Translations under genes and position numbers: made by a program
NCBI RefSeq assembly: GCF_024171565.1
Contig: NZ_JALJZZ010000006.1
Location: 124,001-188,000, forward strand
DNA from: Okibacterium sp. HSC-33S16
GTDB taxonomy: Bacteria; Actinomycetota; Actinomycetes; Actinomycetales; Microbacteriaceae
DNA length: 64,000 bases
Direction of reading: 5' to 3'
Notes under the pieces: generated by a model
Database searches by the model: none
Seen by the model: only the letters and a program-made list of their open reading frames with translations
Told to the model about the DNA's origin: nothing
Shown: positions 8,382 through 16,863 of the stretch, piece by piece
Layout of the letters: every line of letters starts with the position of its first letter
Numbering within the stretch: the stretch's first letter is position 1

Positions 8382-9170
8382 ATGATTCCGCGCCTGTCGA
8401 TCGCACTTTTTCGCTACACCGATGATGTGCCGGCGATGATCGAATTCCTGACGGTGCTTGGGCTGCGGCCGCCCGCAATCTCCGAGCGCACCGAGCGCCT
8501 CGGCCACTCCACCTACCCTCCGCTGGCAGGGCAGTCCACCCGGTACGTGTTGCGCGCGACGACGCGAGCCGCAGAAGTGGGACGGACCAGCCTGGGCCTC
8601 GGAACAGATGACCTCGACGGCACCGTCGAGGCTCTCCGTACGTCAGGCGGGACCATCGCGTCGTGGGACACAGCGTTCGGGCGCTCAGGACGTGTGGAGA
8701 CGACACGCGGGCCTCTGCGGATCGACGACATCTCTTCGCCCAGCGACCTCGACGGCTCCCACACTGACACTGAGCGCCCTGAGCGCCCTGAGCGCACCGA
8801 GCACGTCGACGTGTTGCCCGTTCTGTTTTCCTCGACCGTCGCGACGGACCGAGACGTGCTTACCGCGCTCAGCTTCACGCTGGATGACGAACGTGAGGGT
8901 GCAGAACTGTGGGAAGCGCCTGCCGGTGGGAGGCTCCTGCTTCATCGCGCACACGGCGATCGAGTCGACCAGAACGACTGGACAGTAGCCCCCGGAATCC
9001 ACAGCGACGTCAACCCCGACGCGCTCGTACATCGCCTCAGCCGAATCGGATACACCGACGCCCGCCTCACCGAGGGTGCGGTCCACGTGACCGACCCCGA
9101 CGGTCAGCACGTCGAAGTGCACCCGATGCCGTCCGCATCGTCGCCAGTGCCATCGCCGTCGAGCGGTTGA
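8382..9170 (+). CDS. VOC (glyoxalase-like) family protein
   Basis: 262 aa with two halves. The N-terminal half starts LSIALFRYTDDVPAMIEFL, a typical VOC opening, and the C-terminal half ends VHVTDPDGQHVEVHP, a typical VOC metal-site strand. The linker near residues 126-145 holds a short repeat of ERPERP, produced by a 9-nt tandem repeat in the DNA. Members of the superfamily are dioxygenases, lyases or resistance proteins; no specific role can be assigned. A GAGAAG ribosome site precedes ATG 8382. Confidence 0.8.
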   Translation: MIPRLSIALFRYTDDVPAMIEFLTVLGLRPPAISERTERLGHSTYPPLAGQSTRYVLRATTRAAEVGRTSLGLGTDDLDGTVEALRTSGGTIASWDTAFGRSGRVETTRGPLRIDDISSPSDLDGSHTDTERPERPERTEHVDVLPVLFSSTVATDRDVLTALSFTLDDEREGAELWEAPAGGRLLLHRAHGDRVDQNDWTVAPGIHSDVNPDALVHRLSRIGYTDARLTEGAVHVTDPDGQHVEVHPMPSASSPVPSPSSG

Positions 9171-9208
9171 GCCGGGTACCCGAAATAGCCCTCACCTTGA
9201 CGGCTTCG

Positions 9209-9904
9209 ATGATGGCTCAGCAGACAGAGGAACCGGGACAAAGCCTCGTTCTCGAGCTCCCGTTCACCGGGCGCTGGCTCGTGCAGAACAGTCCGGCTCG
9301 ACGGGTACCCAGCCACGGCACGGACCTGCTGGGCGGGCGGTATGCAATCGATTTCGTCGGGGTGACGAGCCGCAGGCGAACAAGTGACGTGCCGTCCTGG
9401 CAGAGTGCATTCGGTGTGGAACCGCCTGAGCGTTTGGTCTCGTTTGGCCGGTCCATCCTCTCGCCCTGTGCCGGCGTCGTTGTCGAGGTGCATGACGGCG
9501 AGCCGGATCATGTGGCTCGACGATCACCCCTTGCCGCCCTGCCATACCTACTCGCTCAGCGCGCCCGACTGGCGCAGGGAGTTGCGGCGGTCGCGGGCAA
9601 CTTTGTCCTCATTCAGCTCTCCCAACCCGACACTTTCGTCGCGCTCGTGCACCTTCGACAACACTCGATCCGCGTTCGAGAAGGCGACCGGATTGCGACG
9701 GGGCAGCGCCTGGCCGAGTGCGGAAACTCCGGCAACTCAACCCAGCCGCACTTGCACCTGCAGGCAATGAGCAGTCGAGACCTGTCCGTGGCCTACGGGC
9801 TCCCCATCGTGTTCCGGCGCTACCGCGAACAACGGTCACGGTCCAGCGCGTTCCAGCCGCGCGCATTCAGCATTCCGGCGGAGGGTTCCGTCATTGAGCC
9901 GTGA
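9209..9904 (+). CDS. M23 family metallopeptidase-like protein
   Basis: 231 aa. SHGTDLLGGRYAIDFVG and GNSGNSTQPHLHLQ are the two ends of a LytM/M23 domain, and here the HxH motif is intact. No signal peptide or membrane segment is visible, which is unusual for a cell-wall enzyme. ATG 9209 (or 9212) is the first ATG; upstream TTG starts at about 9165 or 9197 are possible. It follows the VOC gene by 38 nt on the same strand. Confidence 0.75.
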   Translation: MMAQQTEEPGQSLVLELPFTGRWLVQNSPARRVPSHGTDLLGGRYAIDFVGVTSRRRTSDVPSWQSAFGVEPPERLVSFGRSILSPCAGVVVEVHDGEPDHVARRSPLAALPYLLAQRARLAQGVAAVAGNFVLIQLSQPDTFVALVHLRQHSIRVREGDRIATGQRLAECGNSGNSTQPHLHLQAMSSRDLSVAYGLPIVFRRYREQRSRSSAFQPRAFSIPAEGSVIEP

Positions 9905-9926
9905 TGACGTGACGAGGGCAGAACGC

Positions 9927-10832
9927 TCACACCAGCGGTACGGACGGCACCGTGAGCTTCTCCGGATTGACCACGAAAGCGATTTCCGTCACCATGTCGT
10001 TCGCGATAGCGAGGTCAACCACGCCGATTATCGTGTTCCCGTCGCGAAGCACAACGCCGGTTCGACCATTCACCGGCTCGAGCGACGGCACGACGGTGAC
10101 CCCGCGTTTCTGCTGCTGGGCCAAGACGCCGAGCAGGTAGGTCGCCACGGTCTCTGCGCCATCCAGGACCCGGCGCGCGGCATGAACGTGCTCGCCACCG
10201 TCGGCACGCGACAAGACGTTCGGGTCGAGAACGGCAGCGAGTGCGTGCAGGTCGCCGTCTGAACAGGCGCGGGCGAACGCCTCGACCACCGCATCGCGAT
10301 CGGGCCCGTTCACCGCAAACCGTGGACGCGACCGCAGGTTTCGGCGCGCTGTCGTCGCCAACTGGCGACAGGCATCCGCTGTTCTGTCCATAATGAGTGC
10401 GATTTCGCTGAACGGCAGCGCGAAAACATCGTGCAGGATCAGGCTGACGCGTTCGGGCGGGGTGAGTTGCTCCATTGCGACCAGAAGTGCGAGCGAAATG
10501 GATTCGTCGATGCTGACCGATTCGAGAGGGTCGACGGATGCTGTCGCGTGCGTTACCGAGATCGCCTCGCCGATCAGCGGCTCGGGAAGCCAGATGCCGA
10601 CGTAACTCTCGCGCCGGGATCGGGCCGATTTCAGGTCGTCGAGGCAGATGCGACTGATCACGCGGGTGAGCCAGGCGGCGGGTTCGCGGATCGACGCGCG
10701 CTCGTCGGAGCTGAGGCGCTGCCAGCGTTCGAAGCCCTCCTGCAGCGCGTCTTCTGCGTCGTGCACCGAGCCCAGGAGCCGGTAGGCCACTCCAAACAGG
10801 TGTCGGTAAGCGGAGCTACCTAATTCGAACAT
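9927..10832 (-). CDS. ECF RNA polymerase sigma factor, ECF41/SigJ type
   Basis: 301 aa. Sigma region 2 (residues 5-70, with DAEDALQEGFERW) and region 4 (about 110-160) are followed by a SnoaL/NTF2-like domain of about 100 residues. Two ECF41 hallmarks are present: WLPEPL between regions 2 and 4, and NPEKL near the C-terminus. In ECF41 factors this C-terminal domain acts as a built-in anti-sigma module. ATG 10832 (GTG 10835 alternative) lies inside the 3' end of the upstream flavoprotein gene, so the two form an operon with a 17-nt overlap. The linked oxidoreductase fits the usual ECF41 neighbourhood. Confidence 0.92.
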   Translation of the reverse strand: MFELGSSAYRHLFGVAYRLLGSVHDAEDALQEGFERWQRLSSDERASIREPAAWLTRVISRICLDDLKSARSRRESYVGIWLPEPLIGEAISVTHATASVDPLESVSIDESISLALLVAMEQLTPPERVSLILHDVFALPFSEIALIMDRTADACRQLATTARRNLRSRPRFAVNGPDRDAVVEAFARACSDGDLHALAAVLDPNVLSRADGGEHVHAARRVLDGAETVATYLLGVLAQQQKRGVTVVPSLEPVNGRTGVVLRDGNTIIGVVDLAIANDMVTEIAFVVNPEKLTVPSVPLV

Positions 10833-12042
10833 CACCGTGCCATTGTGGCGCAGGATGGGGAACCTGGCGTCGTTGTGGGCCGCGCGGCGACCAGTATGCG
10901 CCCGGTGTCAACTGCTCCTTACGTGTTCTGTTTACGGTCATGCGGCAGATCGCCTCTTTGACGAGGGCGGCGAACCGACCCCCGAGTGCGAGCGGTCGTG
11001 GCGAATCGTCGGCCCTGACCACTTGGATGTACCCGTGTGTGCGGCCGAGGCTGATGCACTGGAAGAGGAAGCCGACCGAGACGACCGGCGGCGTTTCGCC
11101 GCGCAGAGTCGAGAGCACGGTGTGAGCGGCGGCGCCGCCGAGGGGGAGTGCCATGGCGCAACCCATCCGAACGTGCGCTCCCACCGAGTCCGGCAGCCTC
11201 ACCGCATCGCCCGCGCCGATGATGTCGGGGCTGTCGATGCTCTGCAGGTGCTCGTCGACGAGGAGGCGGCCGGCGCCATCGACCGAGAGTCCGCTGGTGC
11301 GAGCGAGCTCGGGCACCGAGAACGACGCGGTCCAGAGGCACACATCAAATGGCACCTCTTCGCCGGTGTCGAGCACGGCGCCCGTGGCGGTCACCTGCTC
11401 GACCCGGCAGTTCTCGCGCACCGAGACGCCGATCGTCGTCAACCTTCGACGGATCGAGCGCTGTGCGGCGGGTCGCATGCTCCCGAGCAGCGCACCCGAC
11501 GAGAGCAGCGTCACGCTCGCATCCGGGTTCTGTTCGGCAACTTCGCTCGCCGTCTCCACTCCGGTGAACCCGCCGCCGACGACGACGACACGCGCTCCGG
11601 CGCCCGCTGAGACGATCGCCCGGTGGGCCGCTGTTGCCTCGGCGGCGTCCGCGATGCCGAGTGCGAACTCTGCGACTCCCGGCACGCTCCGATCCGGGCC
11701 ACTGCCCACCGCGTACACGAGGCGGTCGTACGGCATCGCGGTCACCGAGCCGTCGGTTTCAACATCGACGAGGTGCCTGTGAGCGTCCACTCGAACGGCT
11801 CGACCCAATTGCAACTCGACATCAGGGTGCACCAGGCCGGACATCGCAATTCCGGCATCCGCGCGGGAGCCGGCCGCCACCTCGTGCAGCCGGATCCGTT
11901 CCACAAAGGTTGAGGTCAGGGTGACGAGCACAATCCGGGTTCGCGTCATCTCGTCCGGGCCAAGTGACGACCGCAACCGATTCGCGCACAACACGCCGGC
12001 GTACCCGCCCCCAACGATGACAACGACCCGTTCATTTCCCAC
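10816..12042 (-). CDS. NAD(P)/FAD-dependent oxidoreductase (NDH-2-like)
   Basis: 408 aa. It has an N-terminal FAD dinucleotide fold (VVIVGGGYAG), a second nucleotide fold (VVVVGGGFTGVETASE, about residues 150-166) and the C-terminal FAD-binding block IGAGDAVR, the layout of type II NADH dehydrogenases and related flavoproteins. The GTG start at 12042 has AAGGAG 7 nt upstream. It is cotranscribed with the ECF41 sigma factor and divergent from a MarR regulator. It is probably a redox enzyme whose expression is tied to that sigma factor; quinone reduction is not shown. Confidence 0.88.
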   Translation of the reverse strand: MGNERVVVIVGGGYAGVLCANRLRSSLGPDEMTRTRIVLVTLTSTFVERIRLHEVAAGSRADAGIAMSGLVHPDVELQLGRAVRVDAHRHLVDVETDGSVTAMPYDRLVYAVGSGPDRSVPGVAEFALGIADAAEATAAHRAIVSAGAGARVVVVGGGFTGVETASEVAEQNPDASVTLLSSGALLGSMRPAAQRSIRRRLTTIGVSVRENCRVEQVTATGAVLDTGEEVPFDVCLWTASFSVPELARTSGLSVDGAGRLLVDEHLQSIDSPDIIGAGDAVRLPDSVGAHVRMGCAMALPLGGAAAHTVLSTLRGETPPVVSVGFLFQCISLGRTHGYIQVVRADDSPRPLALGGRFAALVKEAICRMTVNRTRKEQLTPGAYWSPRGPQRRQVPHPAPQWHGDVRIR

Positions 12043-12132
12043 AGCGCTTCTCCTTCGACATTCCGATCCTGCACTACTGACGATTCACGACGCGCAAACG
12101 TGAGGGCGCTCAATGAACCGTCTCAGTCGCCG

Positions 12133-12138
12133 TAGGCT
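12133..12138 (+). promoter_or_regulatory. -10 hexamer TAGGCT, leaderless-type
   Basis: Ends 6 nt before the MarR ATG at 12145, which has no Shine-Dalgarno. Confidence 0.6.
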
Positions 12139-12144
12139 GAAGCT

Positions 12145-12630
12145 ATGCAGAATGCTCCCGCCGCCGCCGAATCACGGGCCCTCGACTCTCTGGAACTTGC
12201 GGTCGCGCTCATGGATATTTCGGCGGACGTGCGTCGCAAGTCGCACGAAGGAACCGGCGTTCCCGTCCTCTCGAATGCGGCGTTCGATATCGTCCGTGTC
12301 GTCGAGAGCAATCCGGGCATCACCGTGGCTGAACTCGCGGCCCGGCTCGGCCGGCAGCTGAGCAACGTCAGCACCCAGCTCAAGGAACTGGTCATCCGCG
12401 GGTTGATCACGCGTCGGCACGATCCGGCCGACAAGCGATATGTCGCCTTGCACCCCACGGCGGAATCCCTTGGCATCAAGACAGTCCTCGAAACCGCCTG
12501 GTCGGACGCGGTCAGCAAGGCGGCCGCCCAGTTGAGCGATGAAGAACGTGACCAGATCCAGGCCAGCATTCCGGCTCTTCGGCACCTCGCCGAGGTTCTC
12601 GGTCGTGACGCGGACCGCTCAGCCTCGTAA
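12145..12630 (+). CDS. MarR family transcriptional regulator
   Basis: 161 aa winged helix-turn-helix protein. The recognition helix region reads ITVAELAARLGRQLSNVSTQLKE-like (residues 59-81), followed by a wing with RRHDPADKRYVALHPT. N- and C-terminal helices would make the dimer interface. It is divergent from the flavoprotein-sigma operon and could control it; the 102-nt gap shows no obvious long palindrome. Confidence 0.88.
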   Translation: MQNAPAAAESRALDSLELAVALMDISADVRRKSHEGTGVPVLSNAAFDIVRVVESNPGITVAELAARLGRQLSNVSTQLKELVIRGLITRRHDPADKRYVALHPTAESLGIKTVLETAWSDAVSKAAAQLSDEERDQIQASIPALRHLAEVLGRDADRSAS

Positions 12631-12664
12631 CGTCGCTGGGCCGTCCGTGATCGGGCTCGGGTCC

Positions 12665-13264
12665 TCAGTTCTCGGCAGCGGCGGGCCCACCAGTCTCGGC
12701 GAAACCACCGTCGACAGGGGAAGGTTCGACGAGCCGGGCGAGCAACCAGCCCGCGGGAATCAGCGCCGTTCCGAGCGGCGCAAGAGCTCCAAGCAACGGC
12801 ACGAGCAGGGACAGGATGTCGCGTTCAACGCCGCTTGGCGGAACCCGCTCGACGAAGTGCAGGCTTTGGTCGAGGGTCGCGAGCGCAATGAGCATCACTC
12901 CCACCATGACCGTAACCCGCGCGCTCAGCCGGGGCGGCAGCTTCGACGGCTCGGCATCGGCCGACTCGATCTCCTCGACGCGTCGAGGGTGTGCGAGCCG
13001 CCCCGCGACGATCGAGGCCGCCAGGAAGCCAGCGCCGAGCGGAACGGTCAGCCCGAGGAGATAGGTCAGGCTCCAGATCGGCCAACTGACTGCCAGATCC
13101 TGCCCACCGACGGCGTTTGTTCCTCGCACCAGGGCTACCACTCCGAAACTGCCGACGATGATCAGGGCAACGCCCAGCCAGAACCCGCGCCGCGGATCCA
13201 GCCAGGTCGCCGCACCGATGTGGACAGAAGGTGAACCGGCTCGCCGCGGGGGGTCAGTGGACAT
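12665..13264 (-). CDS. Four-TM membrane protein of unknown function
   Basis: 199 aa. Hydrophobic segments lie near residues 25-45, 62-85, 115-135 and 150-175, with a charged loop (HPRRVEEIESADAEPSK) between the second and third. No known domain recognised. ATG 13264 overlaps the 3' end of the upstream 69-aa membrane gene by 11 nt, so the two are co-transcribed and may form a complex. Confidence 0.75.
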   Translation of the reverse strand: MSTDPPRRAGSPSVHIGAATWLDPRRGFWLGVALIIVGSFGVVALVRGTNAVGGQDLAVSWPIWSLTYLLGLTVPLGAGFLAASIVAGRLAHPRRVEEIESADAEPSKLPPRLSARVTVMVGVMLIALATLDQSLHFVERVPPSGVERDILSLLVPLLGALAPLGTALIPAGWLLARLVEPSPVDGGFAETGGPAAAEN

Positions 13265-13463
13265 GTCGGTCCTCAACGGGGTCGAGCTCGTCGAGCGCCA
13301 CCGCCGTCTGCAGCTTCTTGTCGTCGGTGTATGCATTGAGCGCCCGGGTCGCGGCGAGTATCAACCGTATGAGCAGAACGGCGAACGTCACAACAAGAGC
13401 AAAAACAACGATCAGGTAGACGATCCAGCCGATATTCATTCCGAGATCCAATCCGAGGGGCAT
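13254..13463 (-). CDS. Small single-TM membrane protein
   Basis: 69 aa with one strong transmembrane helix (residues 9-38) and a charged cytoplasmic tail rich in Asp/Glu. Unknown function. A TAGCTT -10 element sits 6 nt before the ATG. First gene of a two-gene membrane operon. Confidence 0.7.
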   Translation of the reverse strand: MPLGLDLGMNIGWIVYLIVVFALVVTFAVLLIRLILAATRALNAYTDDKKLQTAVALDELDPVEDRHVH

Positions 13464-13469
13464 GTCCCG

Positions 13470-13475
13470 AAGCTA
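13470..13475 (-). promoter_or_regulatory. -10 hexamer TAGCTT, leaderless-type
   Basis: On the minus strand, 6 nt before ATG 13463 of the 69-aa membrane protein gene. Confidence 0.5.
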
Positions 13476-13569
13476 GCGGCAACCGCAGCGTTGCACCAGA
13501 GCCCTTTCCACGGGTCGAGCTGCTGAACCGGTTCCCCGGTTCAGCAGCATCGTTCGATGTCGGCAGAAC

Positions 13570-14661
13570 CTATCGGTCCGAGAGCGACGGCACCAGTCGG
13601 ACCAGTCGCGCCGTGCTCGTCTCGTCGATCTCGGCGACCGTGTCCCGGGACTTCACGAAGTCCGAGAACGTCCGGAAACCCAGGGCCTTCTCGCTGAAGT
13701 ACGGGTCCATCCGCTTCATCTGGGTTTTCACATTTGAGCTGTGGAGCCAGTCGGCGTCGTCCTTTTCGTGACCGAGTCGCAGTGCACGCTCGAGGAGCCC
13801 GGTGGCGACTTCCTGCGGATCCGGCTCGGCCTCCTGCTCCTCTTCCTCAATCGGGTCTGGCGCGGCCGCGCGCCTCGACGCACGCCGCCGAGGCGGGGCG
13901 GGCGGCAGGTCCGGTCCAGAGAACACGAGAGCGGTGGCCGGAAGCGGCGCCTGCGCTGTGTCGGAATCGACAGCATCCGTCTCGGTGGACACCGCATCGG
14001 TGGGCGTCTTCTTCGACCGCGACGCGCGCTTGGGTGCGGCGGCCTTCTCCGGCTGCGGCGTTTCACTCACGGTCGCGGGAGGAATCGGCTTCACACCGGG
14101 AAGCGCGTCATAGGTCGCGAACTCGTCACACGCCGCAGCGAGTGAGCGGCTCGTCGATCCCGCGACGCCGATGCCGACCACGTACCGGCCGAGGCGCTTG
14201 CAGCGCTGGGCCAGCGCGATGTAGTCGGAGTCGCCGGCCACGATGATCACGTGGGTCAGGTCGGGGAGGCGGAACATGTCTTCGACGGTGTCAACCGCAA
14301 GCCGGATGTCTGCGCCGTTCTTCGCGTATGCGGCGGCAGGGAACAACTGAACCAGGTCGACAGCACGACTGACCAGCTGGCCCCGGTAATCGGCGTTGAA
14401 AGGTGCCGACCAGTCGGCGTATGCACGGGTCAGCACGAGGGTGCCGAACGACGAGGCGAAGTCGATGATCGCGCCGACGTCGACCGTTGCGCGACTGAGC
14501 TTCTCGGCGATCTCGGGGTTGGAGTCACGGTCGGCCGCGCTGAAGCCGCGGGCGCGGTCGCGCATGAACTGGCTGCGACCGTGCACCTGGTCGTAGCGCG
14601 AGATCACAATGTTGTCGAAGTCGATGTAGACAGCGACCCGAGAATCGACGGGTTCAGGCAT
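13570..14661 (-). CDS. NYN domain protein with C-terminal OST-HTH/LOTUS domain
   Basis: 363 aa. The N-terminal NYN (PIN-like) nuclease fold, residues 1-185, keeps the acidic residues expected for metal binding: YIDFDN, NGADIRLAVD and AGDSDY. A low-complexity, Lys/Arg/Pro/Glu-rich linker (about 195-285) leads to a C-terminal domain (about 290-360, with SNVKTQMKRMDPYFSEKALG) that looks like OST-HTH/LOTUS. Such proteins (LabA/DUF88 type) are RNA-binding or RNase candidates. ATG 14661 is preceded by a GAAGAG sequence. Confidence 0.85.
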   Translation of the reverse strand: MPEPVDSRVAVYIDFDNIVISRYDQVHGRSQFMRDRARGFSAADRDSNPEIAEKLSRATVDVGAIIDFASSFGTLVLTRAYADWSAPFNADYRGQLVSRAVDLVQLFPAAAYAKNGADIRLAVDTVEDMFRLPDLTHVIIVAGDSDYIALAQRCKRLGRYVVGIGVAGSTSRSLAAACDEFATYDALPGVKPIPPATVSETPQPEKAAAPKRASRSKKTPTDAVSTETDAVDSDTAQAPLPATALVFSGPDLPPAPPRRRASRRAAAPDPIEEEEQEAEPDPQEVATGLLERALRLGHEKDDADWLHSSNVKTQMKRMDPYFSEKALGFRTFSDFVKSRDTVAEIDETSTARLVRLVPSLSDR

Positions 14662-14730
14662 GAGGGGCTCTTCTCGATGTAGGCGTGTTCCCAGTCTGGT
14701 CGGTCGACGCTCAACGCGCCAAAACCGTCG

Positions 14731-15027
14731 TCACTCGTCGTCGGAGGTTGAGAGCCGCCGGCGCGCCGAGAGCAGCTCTATTTCCGGCCGTCCGGCCACC
14801 GACCGTTCGATCGCATCGAGCACGTCGACGGCGTGGCGTTGGTCGGGCGAGACGACAGCCACCCCGATCGCCGCCCGACGGTGCAGGTCGAGATGATCGA
14901 CCTCAGCGACGCTGACGTGGAAATGGTGCTGTAGGTCGGCCACAATCGGCCGAATCACCGAGCGCTTCTCCTTGAGCGAGCGCACGTCTCCCAGCAGAAT
15001 GTCGAATTCGATCCATCCGATCCACAT
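14731..15027 (-). CDS. DUF503 domain-containing protein
   Basis: 98 aa. The opening IGWIEFDILLGDVRSLKEKRSVIRP is the signature of the DUF503 (YlxP) family, a small alpha/beta protein often found near translation or ribosome assembly genes. Function is not established; here it has no such neighbours. Confidence 0.88.
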   Translation of the reverse strand: MWIGWIEFDILLGDVRSLKEKRSVIRPIVADLQHHFHVSVAEVDHLDLHRRAAIGVAVVSPDQRHAVDVLDAIERSVAGRPEIELLSARRRLSTSDDE

Positions 15028-15057
15028 TCCTTCAGAATGCCAGATGGCGAGCGGATG

Positions 15058-15861
15058 TCACTGGGTCGCGGCCCGCAAATCATCCAACGACCCGGCAAAC
15101 ACGTTCATATCGATGAACTCTTCGTCGCCGTCATAGCCGGGCAGGCGATCACGGCTCGAGTACTGCCACATGGTCCAGTCTCGGCCGTCGGGCAGTGTCG
15201 GTTCTGAGGCGATCGAGCGGATCCAGATCGGGTTGTCCGGGTAGTGGTCCTGCAGGTATCGGTCGTATGACTTTTGGGTCGCGTAGATGATCGGCGGAAC
15301 CCCGTAGTGCTCCTCGAGCGCGGCGAGCAGGGGATCGAGAATGTCCCGAACGGTTGCGCGACTCGGCGGGTTGTCGAAGAAATCGCCGTAGTATTCGAGG
15401 TCGACCGTGACGGGCAGCGTTCCTTCCTCGGCGGGTACGGTGTCGATGACGTTCTGCGCCTGGGTCTCGCCGGCGCTCTCGAAGCTCATGAAATGATAGG
15501 CGCCCACCACGAGGTCCGTGTCGCGTGCGCCGGCCCAGTTCGCCTCGAACCGGGAGTCCTGGGAGCCGGATCCCTCGGTCGATTTGATGATGGCGAAGTC
15601 GATGTCCTCGGTGCCGAGGACCTCCCAGTCGATGGTTCCCTGGTAGGCCGACACGTCGACCCCGCGCACCGCATAGCTGCCGGCCACGCCGCGCGTCGGC
15701 CACAGCACGCCCGAGGCGAACAGCCCGGCGACGACGGCTGCAGCGACCACGAGTGCGGTTGCAGCGAGCAGTACGTAGCGTCGGCGTGGGCGTGGGCGTG
15801 GGCGAGGGGGTCGGCGTGGGCGTGGGTGTGGCTGCGGGTGCGGGGGGGTATCGGTGATCAC
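15058..15861 (-). CDS. GH25 lysozyme-like membrane-anchored muramidase
   Basis: 267 aa. After a cytoplasmic tail of Pro/Arg repeats and one membrane segment (about residues 29-50), a GH25 catalytic domain begins at VRGVDVSAYQGTIDW. The expected acidic residues are seen: Asp in GVDVS, Asp and Glu in TVDLEYYGD, and the C-terminal IDMNVF. It should cut the glycan strand of peptidoglycan outside the membrane. The start is GTG 15861; the Pro/Arg tail is coded by a GTGGGC-type hexamer repeat (about 15780-15840). Confidence 0.88.
   Translation of the reverse strand: MITDTPPHPQPHPRPRRPPRPRPRPRRRYVLLAATALVVAAAVVAGLFASGVLWPTRGVAGSYAVRGVDVSAYQGTIDWEVLGTEDIDFAIIKSTEGSGSQDSRFEANWAGARDTDLVVGAYHFMSFESAGETQAQNVIDTVPAEEGTLPVTVDLEYYGDFFDNPPSRATVRDILDPLLAALEEHYGVPPIIYATQKSYDRYLQDHYPDNPIWIRSIASEPTLPDGRDWTMWQYSSRDRLPGYDGDEEFIDMNVFAGSLDDLRAATQ
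15780..15846. repeat. GC-rich hexamer microsatellite
   Basis: Imperfect tandem copies of CGTGGG/GTGGGC inside the 5' end of the lysozyme gene. Because the unit is 6 nt, changes in copy number add or remove Pro-Arg dipeptides without shifting the frame. Confidence 0.75.
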
Positions 15862-15891
15862 CCCTCACCGTCTCACATTCGTGCACGAGCA

Positions 15892-16722
15892 TCAGGCAGG
15901 CGCCCGGAATTCGCTCAGCACAAGTTCGGCGCCCTGCGGGTCACGAATTGTGACCAGGGCCGCCCAGGTGTGTTCGAAGCTGCGCAGTATGGTCGCCCCG
16001 AGCGATTCAGCGCGGGCGGCACTGTCGTCCCGGTCGGCGACGCTCACGGTGACCTGCCAGTGAGGAGCGTCCGTGTCCGCGGCGCTCATGTTGCCGATCA
16101 CGTCTGCGAAGCCCGGGGGAGCGTCTGATTGCCGGGCGAAGATATCGGGGTCGGCTGTCGCCGCGAGGTGCTGGCCGTATCCGGGCACCGCGATCATGCC
16201 GCCGAAGCCGGGACCGAAGGCCAGGTACGTCCAGCCGAAGACCTCCGTGTAGAACGACTCGGCGGCCTCTCGGTTGGTGGTGAGGAGGTCGCTGAAGTTC
16301 CACGCTCCGGGCGTGTTCACCACCTGGGCTCCGAGTCGTCGGTAGGGCTGCCATAACCGAAACTCCGCGCCCTGCGGGTCACGGCAGGTGGCGGTCCTGC
16401 CCCCGGGTCCTGCATCTTCGGGCGGGGACGTCACCATTCCGCCTGCCTCGGCGACCGTGGCCGCCGAGGAATCGGCATCCGTCACCGCAAAATAGGTGTT
16501 CCAGGCTGAAGAACCGCCGTTCGCACGTGAGCCGATCGCCGCGACGTCCTGGCCGTCGAGCTGCGCGATGAAATATGAGCTGGGAGCGTCGTCGGGCATC
16601 ACCGATGTGAAGGTCCAGCCGAGCAGCTTGCCATAAAAGTTGCGAGCGGCCGCCGTGTCGGGTTGTTCGGTATCGATCCAGCAGGAGACGCCGTGCGGAT
16701 AGGTGCGCGGAATGTTCGTCAT
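15892..16722 (-). CDS. VOC family protein, two tandem domains
   Basis: 276 aa with two glyoxalase-like repeats: the first starts PHGVSCWIDTEQPD, the second NTPAWNFSDLLT-like at about residue 140. Both contain the ending DPQGAEF/DPQGAEL strand. This is the widespread actinobacterial tandem VOC group (27 kDa antigen-like); substrate unknown. ATG 16722 has GGAGG at a spacing of 5. Confidence 0.85.
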   Translation of the reverse strand: MTNIPRTYPHGVSCWIDTEQPDTAAARNFYGKLLGWTFTSVMPDDAPSSYFIAQLDGQDVAAIGSRANGGSSAWNTYFAVTDADSSAATVAEAGGMVTSPPEDAGPGGRTATCRDPQGAEFRLWQPYRRLGAQVVNTPGAWNFSDLLTTNREAAESFYTEVFGWTYLAFGPGFGGMIAVPGYGQHLAATADPDIFARQSDAPPGFADVIGNMSAADTDAPHWQVTVSVADRDDSAARAESLGATILRSFEHTWAALVTIRDPQGAELVLSEFRAPA

Positions 16723-16818
16723 CACAACCTCCGGTTTCGGGCGGACGAGATGCCGACCGTTTCCCGGTCAGGCTAGTCCTCGCCACCGACGGCCGGAAGG
16801 TACGACGGAAAACACCAT

Positions 16819-16845
16819 CGCCCTCCGCTGGAGCAGCGGAGGGCG
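16819..16845 (-). terminator. Rho-independent terminator of the DEAD-box helicase gene
   Basis: Perfect 11-bp stem (CGCCCTCCGCT / AGCGGAGGGCG) with a 5-nt loop, followed on the minus strand by a TTTT-containing stretch. It lies 19 nt past the helicase stop. Confidence 0.8.
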
Positions 16846-16863
16846 ACGATGTGTATGCCGGAT

